DNA of 64,000 nt, from NCBI RefSeq assembly GCF_021605415.1, contig NZ_WKEQ01000029.1:1-64000 (forward strand), given 5' to 3'. A program made the position numbers and the translations under genes. The notes beneath the pieces were generated by a model, which saw only the letters and a program-made list of their open reading frames with translations, ran no database searches and was not told the DNA's origin. Below are positions 42,753 to 51,147 of the stretch, piece by piece. The DNA comes from Pseudomonas syringae (GTDB lineage Bacteria > Pseudomonadota > Gammaproteobacteria > Pseudomonadales > Pseudomonadaceae). Every line of letters starts with the position of its first letter. Within the stretch, counting starts at the first letter, position 1.

Positions 42753-43919
42753 ATGGCTTTTTCCGAACGTGTCTCGCGCCTTAAAAGTTCTTTGATCCGA
42801 GAAATCCTTGCCGCCGCCCAGCGTCCGGAAGTGATGTCGTTCGCCGGAGGCCTGCCGGCCGAAGCCATGTTGCCGAAGGTCGATTGGGCCGACATGCCGC
42901 TGTCCATCGGTCAGTACGGCATGAGCGAGGGTGAGCCGGCATTGCGTGAAGCCCTGGCGGCGCAGGCGAGGGCGTTGGGCCTGGCCTGTGAGGCGAATCA
43001 GGTGTTGGTGGTCAGCGGTTCGCAGCAAACCCTTGATCTGGCGGCCAAGCTCTATATCGACCAAGGCACGGAGATTCTGCTCGAAGCGCCGACCTATCTG
43101 GCGGCGTTGCAGATTTTCCAACTGTTCGGCGCCGATTGCCTGACCGTGCCGCTGGAGGCTGACGGCCCGGATCTGACGCAATTGCGCACTCGTCTGGCGC
43201 AGCATCGACCCGCTTTCATCTACCTGATCCCGACATTTCAAAACCCGTCGGCGGTGCGCTACAGCGAAGCCAAGCGCGAAGCGGTCGCGGCCCTGCTGGA
43301 CGAATTCGGCGTGACCTTGATCGAAGATGAACCGTACCGAGAGCTGACGTTCGACGGCGGCAGTGCCAAGCCGATTGCCGGGCGTTTGCACAAATCCAGC
43401 TGGATCTACACCGGCACCGTCTCGAAAACCTTGCTGCCCGGCTTGCGCGTTGGCTATCTGATTGCCAGCCCGGATCTGTTTCCGCACCTGCTCAAACTCA
43501 AGCAATCGGCGGATCTGCACACCAACCGCATCGGCCAATGGCAGGCGTTGCAGTGGATCGGCACTGAGCACTATCAGCAGCACTTAAGCGAACTGCGTGG
43601 TTTCTATCGCCAGCGCCGTGACGCGTTCCAGTCAGCACTGGAGACGCATTTTTCTGATTTGGCAGACTGGAACGTACCGCAAGGCGGGTTGTTTTTCTGG
43701 CTGACCTTGAAGCAACCGCTCGACACGCGAACTTTGCTCAACGAGGCGCTGACCAATGACGTGGCGTTCATGCCCGGCGAGCCGTTCTTCCCGGATCCGG
43801 ATAATCATCCGGGGCATTTGCGCTTGAATTTCAGCCATATTGATCCGGCGCGACTGGACGAAGGGCTCAAGCGATTGGCGGCGGTGTTTCGACGAGCACT
43901 GGTGGCGCAATCAGCATAA
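42753..43919 (+). CDS. PLP-dependent class I/II aminotransferase
   Basis: 388 residues, fold type I. SFAGGLPAEAMLP at the N-terminus, the PLP lysine in YTGTVSKTLLPGLRVGY (about 225) and LRLNFSH near the C-terminus place it with LysN/2-aminoadipate-aminotransferase and MocR-domain relatives. The ATG at 42753 is chosen since family similarity begins there; GTG 42744 and TTG 42714 are in frame but poorly supported. The amino donor and acceptor are unknown. Confidence 0.87.
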   Translation: MAFSERVSRLKSSLIREILAAAQRPEVMSFAGGLPAEAMLPKVDWADMPLSIGQYGMSEGEPALREALAAQARALGLACEANQVLVVSGSQQTLDLAAKLYIDQGTEILLEAPTYLAALQIFQLFGADCLTVPLEADGPDLTQLRTRLAQHRPAFIYLIPTFQNPSAVRYSEAKREAVAALLDEFGVTLIEDEPYRELTFDGGSAKPIAGRLHKSSWIYTGTVSKTLLPGLRVGYLIASPDLFPHLLKLKQSADLHTNRIGQWQALQWIGTEHYQQHLSELRGFYRQRRDAFQSALETHFSDLADWNVPQGGLFFWLTLKQPLDTRTLLNEALTNDVAFMPGEPFFPDPDNHPGHLRLNFSHIDPARLDEGLKRLAAVFRRALVAQSA

Positions 43920-43947
43920 AAAAACCGGCACATTTGGCCGATTTTTT
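43918..43947 (+). terminator. Terminator after the aminotransferase gene
   Basis: A-tract, CGGC - ACATTTG - GCCG, then ATTTTTT. The G+C stem is short but is extended by A/T pairing. Confidence 0.65.
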
Positions 43948-43979
43948 AGTCTTTGTTCTCTGGTGGCTGTGCGGGCCCT

Positions 43980-44051
43980 ATCGCTGGCAAGCCAGCTCCC
44001 ACAGGATTTGTGGGCGCCACAGTTTACTGTGGGGGCTGGCTTGCCAGCGAT
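43980..44051. repeat. Paired REP element
   Basis: Arms ATCGCTGGCAAGCCAGCTCC and GGGGCTGGCTTGCCAGCGAT between convergent aminotransferase and glutaredoxin genes. Confidence 0.86.
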
Positions 44052-44078
44052 AGGGCCGTCAGCCCTGACACATATCGA

Positions 44079-44450
44079 TCAGGCTGCGGCAAACCGCTTG
44101 TCCAGATAATCAATAATCACCTTGGATTCATACATCCATGTGGTCTGGCCGTTTTCTTCGATACGCAGGCACGGCACTTTGATTTTGCCGCCCTGATCCA
44201 GCAAGGTTTGGCGATCCTGCTCGTTGTTTTTTGCGTCTTTAAGCGCCACGGGAACGTTCAGGCGACGCAACGTACGGCGGGTTTTCACGCAGAACGGGCA
44301 GGCATGAAACTGATACAGCGTCAGATCCTTCGCCGCCGAATTCACCTGAGCCTGAGCGGCGGCGGGGCGCTTTTTCTTTCCCGGGCGGGTGAGAAAGTCG
44401 ATGAAGATAACCAGTTGGCCGAGGCCGACACGAAGCGCTTTGACGAACAC
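44079..44450 (-). CDS. Glutaredoxin-like protein with N-terminal hydrophobic segment
   Basis: 123 residues. The C-terminal ~80 residues form a glutaredoxin/GST-N thioredoxin fold with active site ACPFC in LYQFHACPFCVKTRRTL and cis-Pro segment KVPCLRI. The first ~25 residues (ALRVGLGQLVIFIDFLTRP) are hydrophobic, then strongly basic (GKKKRP), which suggests an inner-membrane anchor with the redox domain in the cytoplasm. The redox partner is unknown. Confidence 0.83.
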   Translation of the reverse strand: MFVKALRVGLGQLVIFIDFLTRPGKKKRPAAAQAQVNSAAKDLTLYQFHACPFCVKTRRTLRRLNVPVALKDAKNNEQDRQTLLDQGGKIKVPCLRIEENGQTTWMYESKVIIDYLDKRFAAA

Positions 44451-44511
44451 GGTACAAGCCTCACAGGGACAATGAAGAAGGCGCGCAGCTTACCCGATTT
44501 TTCACGGGCAC

Positions 44512-44541
44512 AAAAAAACCGGCGATCAACGCCGGTTTTTT
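44512..44541. terminator. Bidirectional terminator between folE and glutaredoxin gene
   Basis: Seven A, stem CCGGCG - ATCAA - CGCCGG, then seven T. It lies 11 nt after the folE stop (44552), so folE and the glutaredoxin gene are separately terminated. Confidence 0.9.
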
Positions 44542-44551
44542 CTGTCGCGAA

Positions 44552-45097
44552 TTACTTGATCAGGCTGAGGAACTCAGTACGGGTCGAAGCATTTTCGCGG
44601 AACTCGCCGAGCATCACCGAGGTGATCATCGAGGAATTCTGTTTCTCGACACCGCGCATCATCATGCACATGTGCTTGGCCTCGATCACCACCGCCACGC
44701 CCAGCGCGCCGGTCACTTGCTGCACGGCATCGGCGATCTGGCGGCTGAGGTTTTCCTGAATCTGCAGGCGACGGGCGTACATGTCGACGATTCGCGCAAC
44801 CTTCGACAGGCCGAGCACTTTGCCGCTCGGAATATAAGCGACGTGCGCCTTGCCGATGAACGGCAGTAGATGGTGTTCGCACAACGAATACAGCTCGATG
44901 TCCTTCACCAGCACCATTTCGCTGTTATCGGAGCTGAACAAGGCACCATTGGTGACCTCTTCGAGCGTCTGCTCATAGCCGCGGCAAAGGTACTGCATGG
45001 CTTTGGCGGCACGCTTGGGCGTATCACGCAGGCCCTCGCGGGAAACGTCCTCGCCCAATTGGCCGAGGATCGCGGTGTAATTCTGTTCCAGGGACAT
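44552..45097 (-). CDS. folE: GTP cyclohydrolase I
   Basis: 181 residues, zinc-dependent type I enzyme making dihydroneopterin triphosphate from GTP for folate. Zinc ligands are in LYSLCEHHLLPF (Cys and His) and AKHMCMMMRGV (Cys). RDTPKRAAKAMQYL and SKVARIVDMYARRLQ are family segments. The ATG at 45097 gives the normal length; the long upstream open frame runs antisense to nothing family-like and overlaps the Smr gene. Confidence 0.96.
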   Translation of the reverse strand: MSLEQNYTAILGQLGEDVSREGLRDTPKRAAKAMQYLCRGYEQTLEEVTNGALFSSDNSEMVLVKDIELYSLCEHHLLPFIGKAHVAYIPSGKVLGLSKVARIVDMYARRLQIQENLSRQIADAVQQVTGALGVAVVIEAKHMCMMMRGVEKQNSSMITSVMLGEFRENASTRTEFLSLIK

Positions 45098-45174
45098 GAA
45101 ACTACCTGTGGGGATTTTCGCAAAGGGCAAGGGTACGGTGGCGGACACAACCCTGCAAGTTCGGTGTGACGGCT

Positions 45175-45732
45175 TTATTCGTCGCGGCCTTCCATCATGG
45201 TGCGTTTGAGCATCACGTACACCGCGCCGGCGCCGCCGTGTTTGGCCTGGCACGAGGTAAACCCGAGCACTTTCGGGTGCTGGCGCAGCCAGGTGTTGAC
45301 GTGGCTTTTGATCATCGGTCGCTTGCCGTCCAGCCGCACAGCCTTGCCATGGGTGACGCGCACGCAGCGGATTTCGAATTGGGTGGCCTCGGCCAGGAAC
45401 GCCCAGAGGGTTTCCCGGGCTTTTTCGACGGTCATGCCATGCAGATCGAGACTGCCCTCGAACGGTATCTGGCCGACCTTGAGCTTGCGCATCTGACTTT
45501 CCTGAACCCCGTCGCGGGCCCACATCAACTCGTCTTCAGGGCCGACGTCGATTACGAACTGATCGGACAGACCGTCAACGGTGGTGGTTTGCGTGCGCAC
45601 GGTCGCGGACTGGCGCAGCTTGGCGATCTGCGCGCGGTCAGTCTTGGGTTTGCCGGTGTCGGCGCGATCGTGCTTGATCGGCTTGACGCCTTGGATCGCA
45701 CTTTTGAACAGGGAAAAATCGTCGTCTTGCAT
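45175..45732 (-). CDS. Smr-domain protein
   Basis: 185 residues. The N-terminal ~90 residues are charged; the C-terminal Smr domain (about 95-180) has LDLHGMTVEKARETL and VTHGKAVRLDGKRP with TWLRQHPKVLGF and GGAGAVYVMLKR. Smr domains act as nucleases on DNA or ribosome-associated RNA (E. coli SmrA/SmrB). The HGKA instead of the commoner HGKG motif is a small departure. Upstream of folE in the same direction. Confidence 0.87.
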   Translation of the reverse strand: MQDDDFSLFKSAIQGVKPIKHDRADTGKPKTDRAQIAKLRQSATVRTQTTTVDGLSDQFVIDVGPEDELMWARDGVQESQMRKLKVGQIPFEGSLDLHGMTVEKARETLWAFLAEATQFEIRCVRVTHGKAVRLDGKRPMIKSHVNTWLRQHPKVLGFTSCQAKHGGAGAVYVMLKRTMMEGRDE

Positions 45733-45806
45733 GTCAGCCTCCGCGAAGGGCGGCCAGTTTACCCAAACAAGCGCAAAACGGCCCGGCTAAACGCCAGGCC
45801 ATTGCT

Positions 45807-46127
45807 TCAATCGTGCTTTTTCATCAAGTGTGGTGACATGTTCAGCTCGCGCGATTGTCGGGCGCGACGACGGCAACGGCGCCACAGTGCCACGCCGAAA
45901 TACAGGAACAACAGACCCACCGCCAGAATGATTGCCGAACCGAGCGGTGTGGCATTCAAGTCGCCGAGCGCCGGCGGGCGTCCCAGCAGGCTGGCGGCCC
46001 CGGCCATCGCGAGCAGCACGCCGAACGTCGCCAGGATGGCGGCAATCGCAGCACCGAATCGAAAGCGCCAGTTGCTTTGGCCTTTGGGCCGCAAGCGGCG
46101 TGCGTCAAATCCATCGGATAACTTCAT
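45807..46127 (-). CDS. Small inner-membrane protein, two helices
   Basis: 106 residues from MKLSDGFDARRL. The N-terminus is basic, with two membrane helices (about 20-45 and 60-82) and a basic C-terminal tail RRCRRRARQ. GAGGAAGG precedes the ATG at 46127, which is therefore preferred over the ATG at 46142. No recognised domain. Confidence 0.7.
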   Translation of the reverse strand: MKLSDGFDARRLRPKGQSNWRFRFGAAIAAILATFGVLLAMAGAASLLGRPPALGDLNATPLGSAIILAVGLLFLYFGVALWRRCRRRARQSRELNMSPHLMKKHD

Positions 46128-46257
46128 TCCGACCTTCCTCAATGGGTATCGGCCCTTCGACCGGGAGTTGACCGGGTTGTTCCTGAGGCTATGGCATTTA
46201 CAGCAAATGAGAGGCTTTTGCGGATGAGCGGTGTTTCGTACCGCCCAACCTGATGAA

Positions 46258-46848
46258 TCAGATCAAATCCTGAGTCAGCGCGAGGGTGGCAAAGTTGTCC
46301 GCCATGATCGCCATTTCTGCTTCCTGCACCTGTTCGGCCGGGAGGATACGTCCCTTGAACGGCAGGTCGCGGGTGGCACAGGCGTCTTCGACGAGTGTGC
46401 AGCGGAAACCCAGGTTTTTTGCCGCGCGCACCGTAGTGCTGACGCTGGAATGACTCATGAAGCCGCAGACGATCAGATCCAGCGAGCCGAGCACTTGCAG
46501 GCGATCATAAAGTTCAGTGCCGTGAAACGCGCTCGGCAGCAGTTTGCCGATGACGGTCTCGTCGCCTTGGGGTTCCAGGCCGGGAATGAACTCGCCTCGT
46601 TCGCCCTGCGGGTCGAACAGGCCGCCGACGGTGCCGAGGTGGCGCACATGCACGATCGGCCGACCGGCGGCACGGGCCGCAGCAACCACTTGCTTGATGT
46701 TCGCGACCGCCGCGTCCATGCCGCTCAGGGCCAAGGGGCCGCTGAGGTATTCTTTCTGGGCATCGATGATGACCACGGTGGCATGACTCAACGTGGCTGC
46801 TGCATAACCGCGGCCACTGAGTTGAAACATCGTTTTTGGAACGGACAT
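46258..46848 (-). CDS. Isochorismatase-like (cysteine hydrolase fold) protein lacking catalytic Cys
   Basis: 196 residues. The aspartate is in VVIIDAQKEYL (about 29) and the lysine in VIGKLLPSAF (about 100), but the usual nucleophile position reads CGFMSHSSVSTTVRAA: Ser replaces Cys in the HMCV-type motif. True isochorismatases such as EntB and PhzD also lack the Cys, so the protein may hydrolyse a vinyl ether or have lost amidase activity. AGGAG precedes the ATG at 46848. The upstream extension is not supported. Confidence 0.85.
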   Translation of the reverse strand: MSVPKTMFQLSGRGYAAATLSHATVVIIDAQKEYLSGPLALSGMDAAVANIKQVVAAARAAGRPIVHVRHLGTVGGLFDPQGERGEFIPGLEPQGDETVIGKLLPSAFHGTELYDRLQVLGSLDLIVCGFMSHSSVSTTVRAAKNLGFRCTLVEDACATRDLPFKGRILPAEQVQEAEMAIMADNFATLALTQDLI

Positions 46849-47087
46849 TCTGGGGCTCCTTGGGGTGGGGCTTTTGCGACATTCTCCTCTGGCTGAGCGA
46901 TTCTGTGAATCGCTACCATCGTAGGCGCCGTCGTTCGCGGCTTGCAGGGTTGTCAAGTTACACGTTTCGTTCAATAGGCGAGGGTAAATTCGGAAAGGTC
47001 CTACCGTCGGCCGGGTGTTTTTCCTGCGTCGTCGTGCCGCGTTTTGGCTGTTAGAATCGCCAGTCGTTTTTTTTGGAGTTTTGCGCC

Positions 47088-47996
47088 GTGATCACTTCCC
47101 GCCTTCGCACCCTGCGTGACCATATCCGTTGGGCCGTCAGTCGCTTCCATGGGGAGGATCTGTTTTTCGGCCATGGGACGGACAACGCCTGGGACGAAGC
47201 CCGCCAATTGGTGCTCGGTGCTTTGCACCTGCCTTGGGAAATCGCCGACAGCTATCTCGACTGCAATCTGGAAGACGATGAGTTGGTCAATCTGCAGCGT
47301 TTGCTCAAGCGCCGCATCGAAGATCGCATTCCCACCGCGTACCTGTTGGGCGAAGCCTGGTTCTGCGGTATGTCGTTCATCGTCGATCAGCGCGTATTGA
47401 TCCCGCGTTCGCCGATTGGCGAGCTGATTGAAAACCGTTTTGCGCCGTGGATCGGCACGGAGCCTGCGCGGATTCTCGATTTGTGCACCGGTTCCGGTTG
47501 CATCGGCATCGCCTGCGCCTACGAATTTCAGAATGCCGAAGTGGTACTGGCGGATCTGTCATTCGAGGCGCTGGAAGTCGCCAATCAAAACATCGAGCGC
47601 CACGGCGTCGATGAGCGCGTGTACACGGTGCAGGGCGATGGTTTCGATGGTCTGCCAGGTCAGCGTTTTGACCTGATTGTGTCTAACCCGCCTTACGTCG
47701 ATGCGGAAGATTTCGCCGACATGCCGGACGAATATCAGCACGAACCGGAGCTGGGCCTGGCCTGCGGCGACGATGGTCTGAATCTGGTACGGCGCATGCT
47801 CGCCGAAGCGGCGGACCATCTGACCGAGAAGGGTTTGATGATTGTCGAAGTGGGCAACAGCCAGGTGCACGTCGAGGCGCTGTACCCGGAAGTCGATTTC
47901 GCCTGGCTTGAGTTCGCGCGTGGCGGGCATGGCGTGTTCATGTTGACGGCAGAGCAGTGCCGCAACCATCAGGCACTGTTCGCGTCCCGCGTTTAA
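47088..47996 (+). CDS. prmB: Ribosomal protein L3 glutamine methyltransferase PrmB
   Basis: 302 residues. The GTG at 47088 (VITSRLRTLRDHIRWAVSRF) has TTGGAG 9 nt upstream and matches the family start; the TTG at 47073 would add five residues. The SAM-binding motif LDLCTGSGCIGIA and the catalytic NPPYVDAEDF motif are intact. It methylates a glutamine of ribosomal protein L3. A TAGAAT -10 box lies at about 47052. Close to aroC, as in PA1678-PA1681. Confidence 0.95.
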   Translation: MITSRLRTLRDHIRWAVSRFHGEDLFFGHGTDNAWDEARQLVLGALHLPWEIADSYLDCNLEDDELVNLQRLLKRRIEDRIPTAYLLGEAWFCGMSFIVDQRVLIPRSPIGELIENRFAPWIGTEPARILDLCTGSGCIGIACAYEFQNAEVVLADLSFEALEVANQNIERHGVDERVYTVQGDGFDGLPGQRFDLIVSNPPYVDAEDFADMPDEYQHEPELGLACGDDGLNLVRRMLAEAADHLTEKGLMIVEVGNSQVHVEALYPEVDFAWLEFARGGHGVFMLTAEQCRNHQALFASRV

Positions 47997-48005
47997 CTGC
48001 TAAAC

Positions 48006-48029
48006 GCTTCGCGGGCTTGCCCGCGAAGC
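48006..48029. terminator. Perfect hairpin between convergent prmB and next gene
   Basis: 10-bp stem GCTTCGCGGG / CCCGCGAAGC with loop CTTG and no T run. It probably marks transcript ends of the converging genes. Confidence 0.5.
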
Positions 48030-48050
48030 TGGCACCTCGGTCTGAAATCG

Positions 48051-48842
48051 TTACCGGTGTGTGGCGATCCAGATCAACAGCCCGGCCTGAAACACCGCAA
48101 ACGCCACCAGGCACGTAATGGTGAAACGCAATCCGGCGTCCTCACGCTTGAACTTGCTGACCTTTTCCTCCTGTTTCTTCAGCTTCACTTCTTGCTCGGC
48201 CAGATTCTGCTCGGCCTGTTGCAGCATCTGCGCGGCTTCGAGAATCTCGACGATCTGCAGTTTTTCGCTGTTCCAGTCGCCAATCAAATCACCGACCTGG
48301 GCTTCCTTGACGCTGCCTTTCAAATGCTGGGCATCGGCGTAAACCACTTCGAATCCATGCACTTTCAGAAAGTGGTCGCGACGCAGACGAGTGTCCTCGT
48401 TCAGCGCGTCTTTGTTGTTCAGGGCCGTGCCGTCGACGACGTAGGCGGGCCAGCGCTTCTTAGCCCACGCGATGCCTTGTGCCGCCATGAAGCGGCCGAT
48501 ACCGCGATTCAACGGTTCGATCTGTAAGCCGCTGTCCGGGCCGAAGTGCACGCGCTTGGTGCCGTGATCGACCCACACGTCGAGGTGATTCTGCTCTTTA
48601 CGCACCCGTTGGCTGGGCAGCTTGATTGCCATGCGCATCAGGCTTTTTTCTTTGCTGTTGCGCTCGGAATAGCCGAACTCGACGAAACGCAAAGGACGTC
48701 CGCCGGTATTGCGATCGGTCTGCAGCGGGGCCAAACGGAGCATCTTGTGGTGCTCGACGTGGACGTCCGCCCACGGCAGCTCGACCGCTGGCGGTGCGTC
48801 TTTTTCAGCGGTGGTGTCGGGTGAAGTCTGAGTATCAGTCAT
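48051..48842 (-). CDS. Coiled-coil protein with C-terminal membrane anchor
   Basis: 263 residues. The N-terminal ~30 residues are disordered. A globular middle part (about 35-180, KMLRLAPLQTDR, LRFVEFGYSERNS) follows, then a coiled coil (about 190-235, QQAEQNLAEQEVKLKKQEEK) and one terminal helix (about 240-260, FTITCLVAFAVFQAGLLIW). This is a tail-anchored inner-membrane architecture facing the cytoplasm. I do not recognise the family; position matches the uncharacterised gene after prmB in PAO1. Confidence 0.7.
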   Translation of the reverse strand: MTDTQTSPDTTAEKDAPPAVELPWADVHVEHHKMLRLAPLQTDRNTGGRPLRFVEFGYSERNSKEKSLMRMAIKLPSQRVRKEQNHLDVWVDHGTKRVHFGPDSGLQIEPLNRGIGRFMAAQGIAWAKKRWPAYVVDGTALNNKDALNEDTRLRRDHFLKVHGFEVVYADAQHLKGSVKEAQVGDLIGDWNSEKLQIVEILEAAQMLQQAEQNLAEQEVKLKKQEEKVSKFKREDAGLRFTITCLVAFAVFQAGLLIWIATHR

Positions 48843-48941
48843 AACGGCGAGATCCTGTCCAAGCCCTGCTTGCCGCCAGCCAGTGCGCTAGCGACAAAGG
48901 CTTATCGGCCGTTTTTTGCAGGACTGGAGGACAAACAGCGC

Positions 48942-49895
48942 TTAACGGGTGCGAAGTCCGTCAATAAATCCGAGGATGGCGCTGCCCAGTTCTGCCGCCA
49001 GAGGTAACTGCGGGTCTTTGTATGAGGCCAATTGCCGCTTCACATCGTTGGGAACGATGCGCATGACGTGGTTCATACCTTCGATCACCGCCAGTTCGGC
49101 GTCCGGTTTAGCTTGCTTCAGCAGTTTTGCATCGTCCACGCCGACCTGAATATCGTTGCTGCCCTGAATGATCAGCGCCGGCATTTTCAGCCGCGCAAAC
49201 GCGCCTGCGGGATCCTGACGGAATAGCGAAATCAGATACGGCTGAACGCTCGGGCGGAAAATCACCTGCAACGGCGCTGGCACGTTGTCGTCCGTGCGCC
49301 CGGCCTTGAGGCTGTCGAGCAGTTCATTGCTGCGCAGCATCAGCGCTGGCGGCAGGCTGCGCGCCAGTTGCTGGCGCAGCACCACGTCGATCGGACGGGC
49401 GCTGCCGGACAGGGAAATCACTGCCGCAGCGTCCACCGCAGGCGCCGCGAGGCTGGCAATCAATGCACCCTCGCTGTGCCCGAGCAGGATCAGCGAACCG
49501 AAACGCGGATCAGCCTTGAGCTTGCGACCCCAGGCTTCGGCGTCGGCCACATAAGCTTCCACCGACAGATTGCGCTCGTCCGGCGTCGCCGCCAGGCTCG
49601 CAGCCACGCCGCGCTTGTCGTAGCGCACGCTCGCGATGTTGTGTTTGGCCAACACCCATGCCAGGCGTTTGAGGCTGTCGTTGCGCCCGCCGTCGGGGTT
49701 GTTTCCGTCACGATCCGTAGGGCCGGAGCCGGAAATGATCAGGACAACCGGCACAGGCTTGTCGGATTTTGGCAGCAGCAGCGAGCCGAAAAGTTCGCCG
49801 CTGCCGGTCTCCAAAGTTACCGGGCGTTGCAGGACGGTCGCCTGGGCAAAGCCAGAGAGGAGGGTAAGACTCAAGATCAAAACTCGCAGCATCAT
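48942..49895 (-). CDS. Exported alpha/beta hydrolase
   Basis: 317 residues from MMLRVLILSLTLLSGFAQA, a signal peptide. Serine-hydrolase motifs: nucleophile elbow LLGHSEGALIA (about Ser 147), IISGSGPTDRDGN near the oxyanion site and catalytic His in EGMNHVMR near the end; an acid in GSNDIQVGVDD. Predicted periplasmic esterase-like enzyme, substrate unknown. Divergent from aroC. The open frame continues far upstream antisense to aroC, which is not coding. Confidence 0.87.
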   Translation of the reverse strand: MMLRVLILSLTLLSGFAQATVLQRPVTLETGSGELFGSLLLPKSDKPVPVVLIISGSGPTDRDGNNPDGGRNDSLKRLAWVLAKHNIASVRYDKRGVAASLAATPDERNLSVEAYVADAEAWGRKLKADPRFGSLILLGHSEGALIASLAAPAVDAAAVISLSGSARPIDVVLRQQLARSLPPALMLRSNELLDSLKAGRTDDNVPAPLQVIFRPSVQPYLISLFRQDPAGAFARLKMPALIIQGSNDIQVGVDDAKLLKQAKPDAELAVIEGMNHVMRIVPNDVKRQLASYKDPQLPLAAELGSAILGFIDGLRTR

Positions 49896-50024
49896 CACGC
49901 CATCATTTGCCAAGGTGCCGGTTGGACTCGCCAACACCGCCAAGGTTCGAGGATGAACTACTCGGTGAGCCTGCGTATACTGGCGCGCATCAAGAATTGG
50001 GTTCGATTTCACGGAGCGTCCTGC

Positions 50025-51116
50025 ATGTCCGGCAATACCTACGGCAAGCTGTTCACTGTCACCACCGCGGGCGAAAGCCATGGTCCGGCGTTGGTCGCCA
50101 TTGTCGACGGGTGCCCGCCAGGCCTGGAGATTTCCCTGGAAGACTTGCAGCGCGACCTCGACCGCCGCAAGCCCGGCACCAGCCGCCATACGACCCAGCG
50201 CCAGGAAGCCGACGAAGTCGAAATCCTCTCCGGCGTATTCGAAGGTCGCACCACCGGTTGCGCCATCGGCCTGCTGATCCGCAACACCGACCAGAAGTCG
50301 AAGGACTACTCGGCAATCAAGGATCTGTTCCGTCCGGCCCACGCCGACTACACCTATCACCATAAATACGGCGAGCGAGATTATCGCGGCGGCGGCCGCA
50401 GTTCGGCCCGTGAAACCGCCATGCGCGTCGCGGCCGGTGCCATCGCCAAGAAATATCTGGCGAGCCAGGGCATCGTCATTCGCGGCTACATGAGCCAGCT
50501 CGGCCCGATTGAAATCCCCTTCAAGACCTGGGATTCGGTTGAAGAAAATGCCTTCTTCAGCCCCGATCCGGACAAAGTCCCGGAGCTGGAGGCCTACATG
50601 GATCAACTGCGCCGCGATCAGGACTCGGTCGGGGCGAAAATCACCGTGGTTGCCGAAGGCGTGATGCCGGGTCTGGGCGAGCCGATCTTCGACCGTCTCG
50701 ACGCCGAACTGGCCCACGCGCTGATGAGCATCAACGCCGTGAAAGGCGTGGAAATCGGCGCCGGTTTCGCCTGTGTCGCCCAGCGTGGCACCGAGCACCG
50801 TGATGAACTGACCCCGCAAGGTTTCCTCAGCAATAATGCCGGCGGCATTCTCGGTGGCATTTCGTCCGGTCAGCCGATCGTTGCGCACCTGGCGTTGAAG
50901 CCGACGTCGAGTATCACCACGCCGGGCCGTTCAATCGACGTCAACGGCAACCCGGTCGACGTCATTACCAAGGGCCGTCACGACCCCTGCGTCGGCATCC
51001 GCGCCACGCCCATTGCGGAAGCGATGATGGCCATCGTGCTGATGGATCACCTGCTGCGTCACCGTGGGCAAAATGCCGATGTGCGCGTGAGCACCCCGGT
51101 GCTGGGTCAGCTTTGA
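50025..51116 (+). CDS. aroC: Chorismate synthase
   Basis: 363 residues. AGESHGPALVAIVDGCPPG, GRSSARETAMRVAAGAIAKKYL and GGISSGQPI are hallmark segments of the FMN-dependent enzyme that turns EPSP into chorismate. The ATG at 50025 (MSGNTYGKLFTVTTAGESHG) is the universal family start; the longer open frame upstream is spurious. GGAG lies about 10 nt before. First of a same-direction series with the MFS and mtn genes. Confidence 0.98.
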   Translation: MSGNTYGKLFTVTTAGESHGPALVAIVDGCPPGLEISLEDLQRDLDRRKPGTSRHTTQRQEADEVEILSGVFEGRTTGCAIGLLIRNTDQKSKDYSAIKDLFRPAHADYTYHHKYGERDYRGGGRSSARETAMRVAAGAIAKKYLASQGIVIRGYMSQLGPIEIPFKTWDSVEENAFFSPDPDKVPELEAYMDQLRRDQDSVGAKITVVAEGVMPGLGEPIFDRLDAELAHALMSINAVKGVEIGAGFACVAQRGTEHRDELTPQGFLSNNAGGILGGISSGQPIVAHLALKPTSSITTPGRSIDVNGNPVDVITKGRHDPCVGIRATPIAEAMMAIVLMDHLLRHRGQNADVRVSTPVLGQL

Positions 51117-51147
51117 TGGTTGACCTTCAAACCGTCGCGGTCTGACC

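Noticed and set aside
45098..45523. N-terminal extension of FolE
   Set aside because: It overlaps the Smr gene on the same strand in another frame, and FolE length is normal from 45097.
47001..47228. Minus-strand open frame over the prmB start
   Set aside because: Overlaps the start of prmB, which has a clear ribosome site and family start; no independent support.
49368..50024. Long extension upstream of the aroC ATG
   Set aside because: Antisense to the alpha/beta hydrolase; chorismate synthases begin at MSGNTYGKLF.
49896..50888. N-terminal extension of the alpha/beta hydrolase across aroC
   Set aside because: The hydrolase has its own signal peptide start at 49895; the extension is antisense to chorismate synthase.
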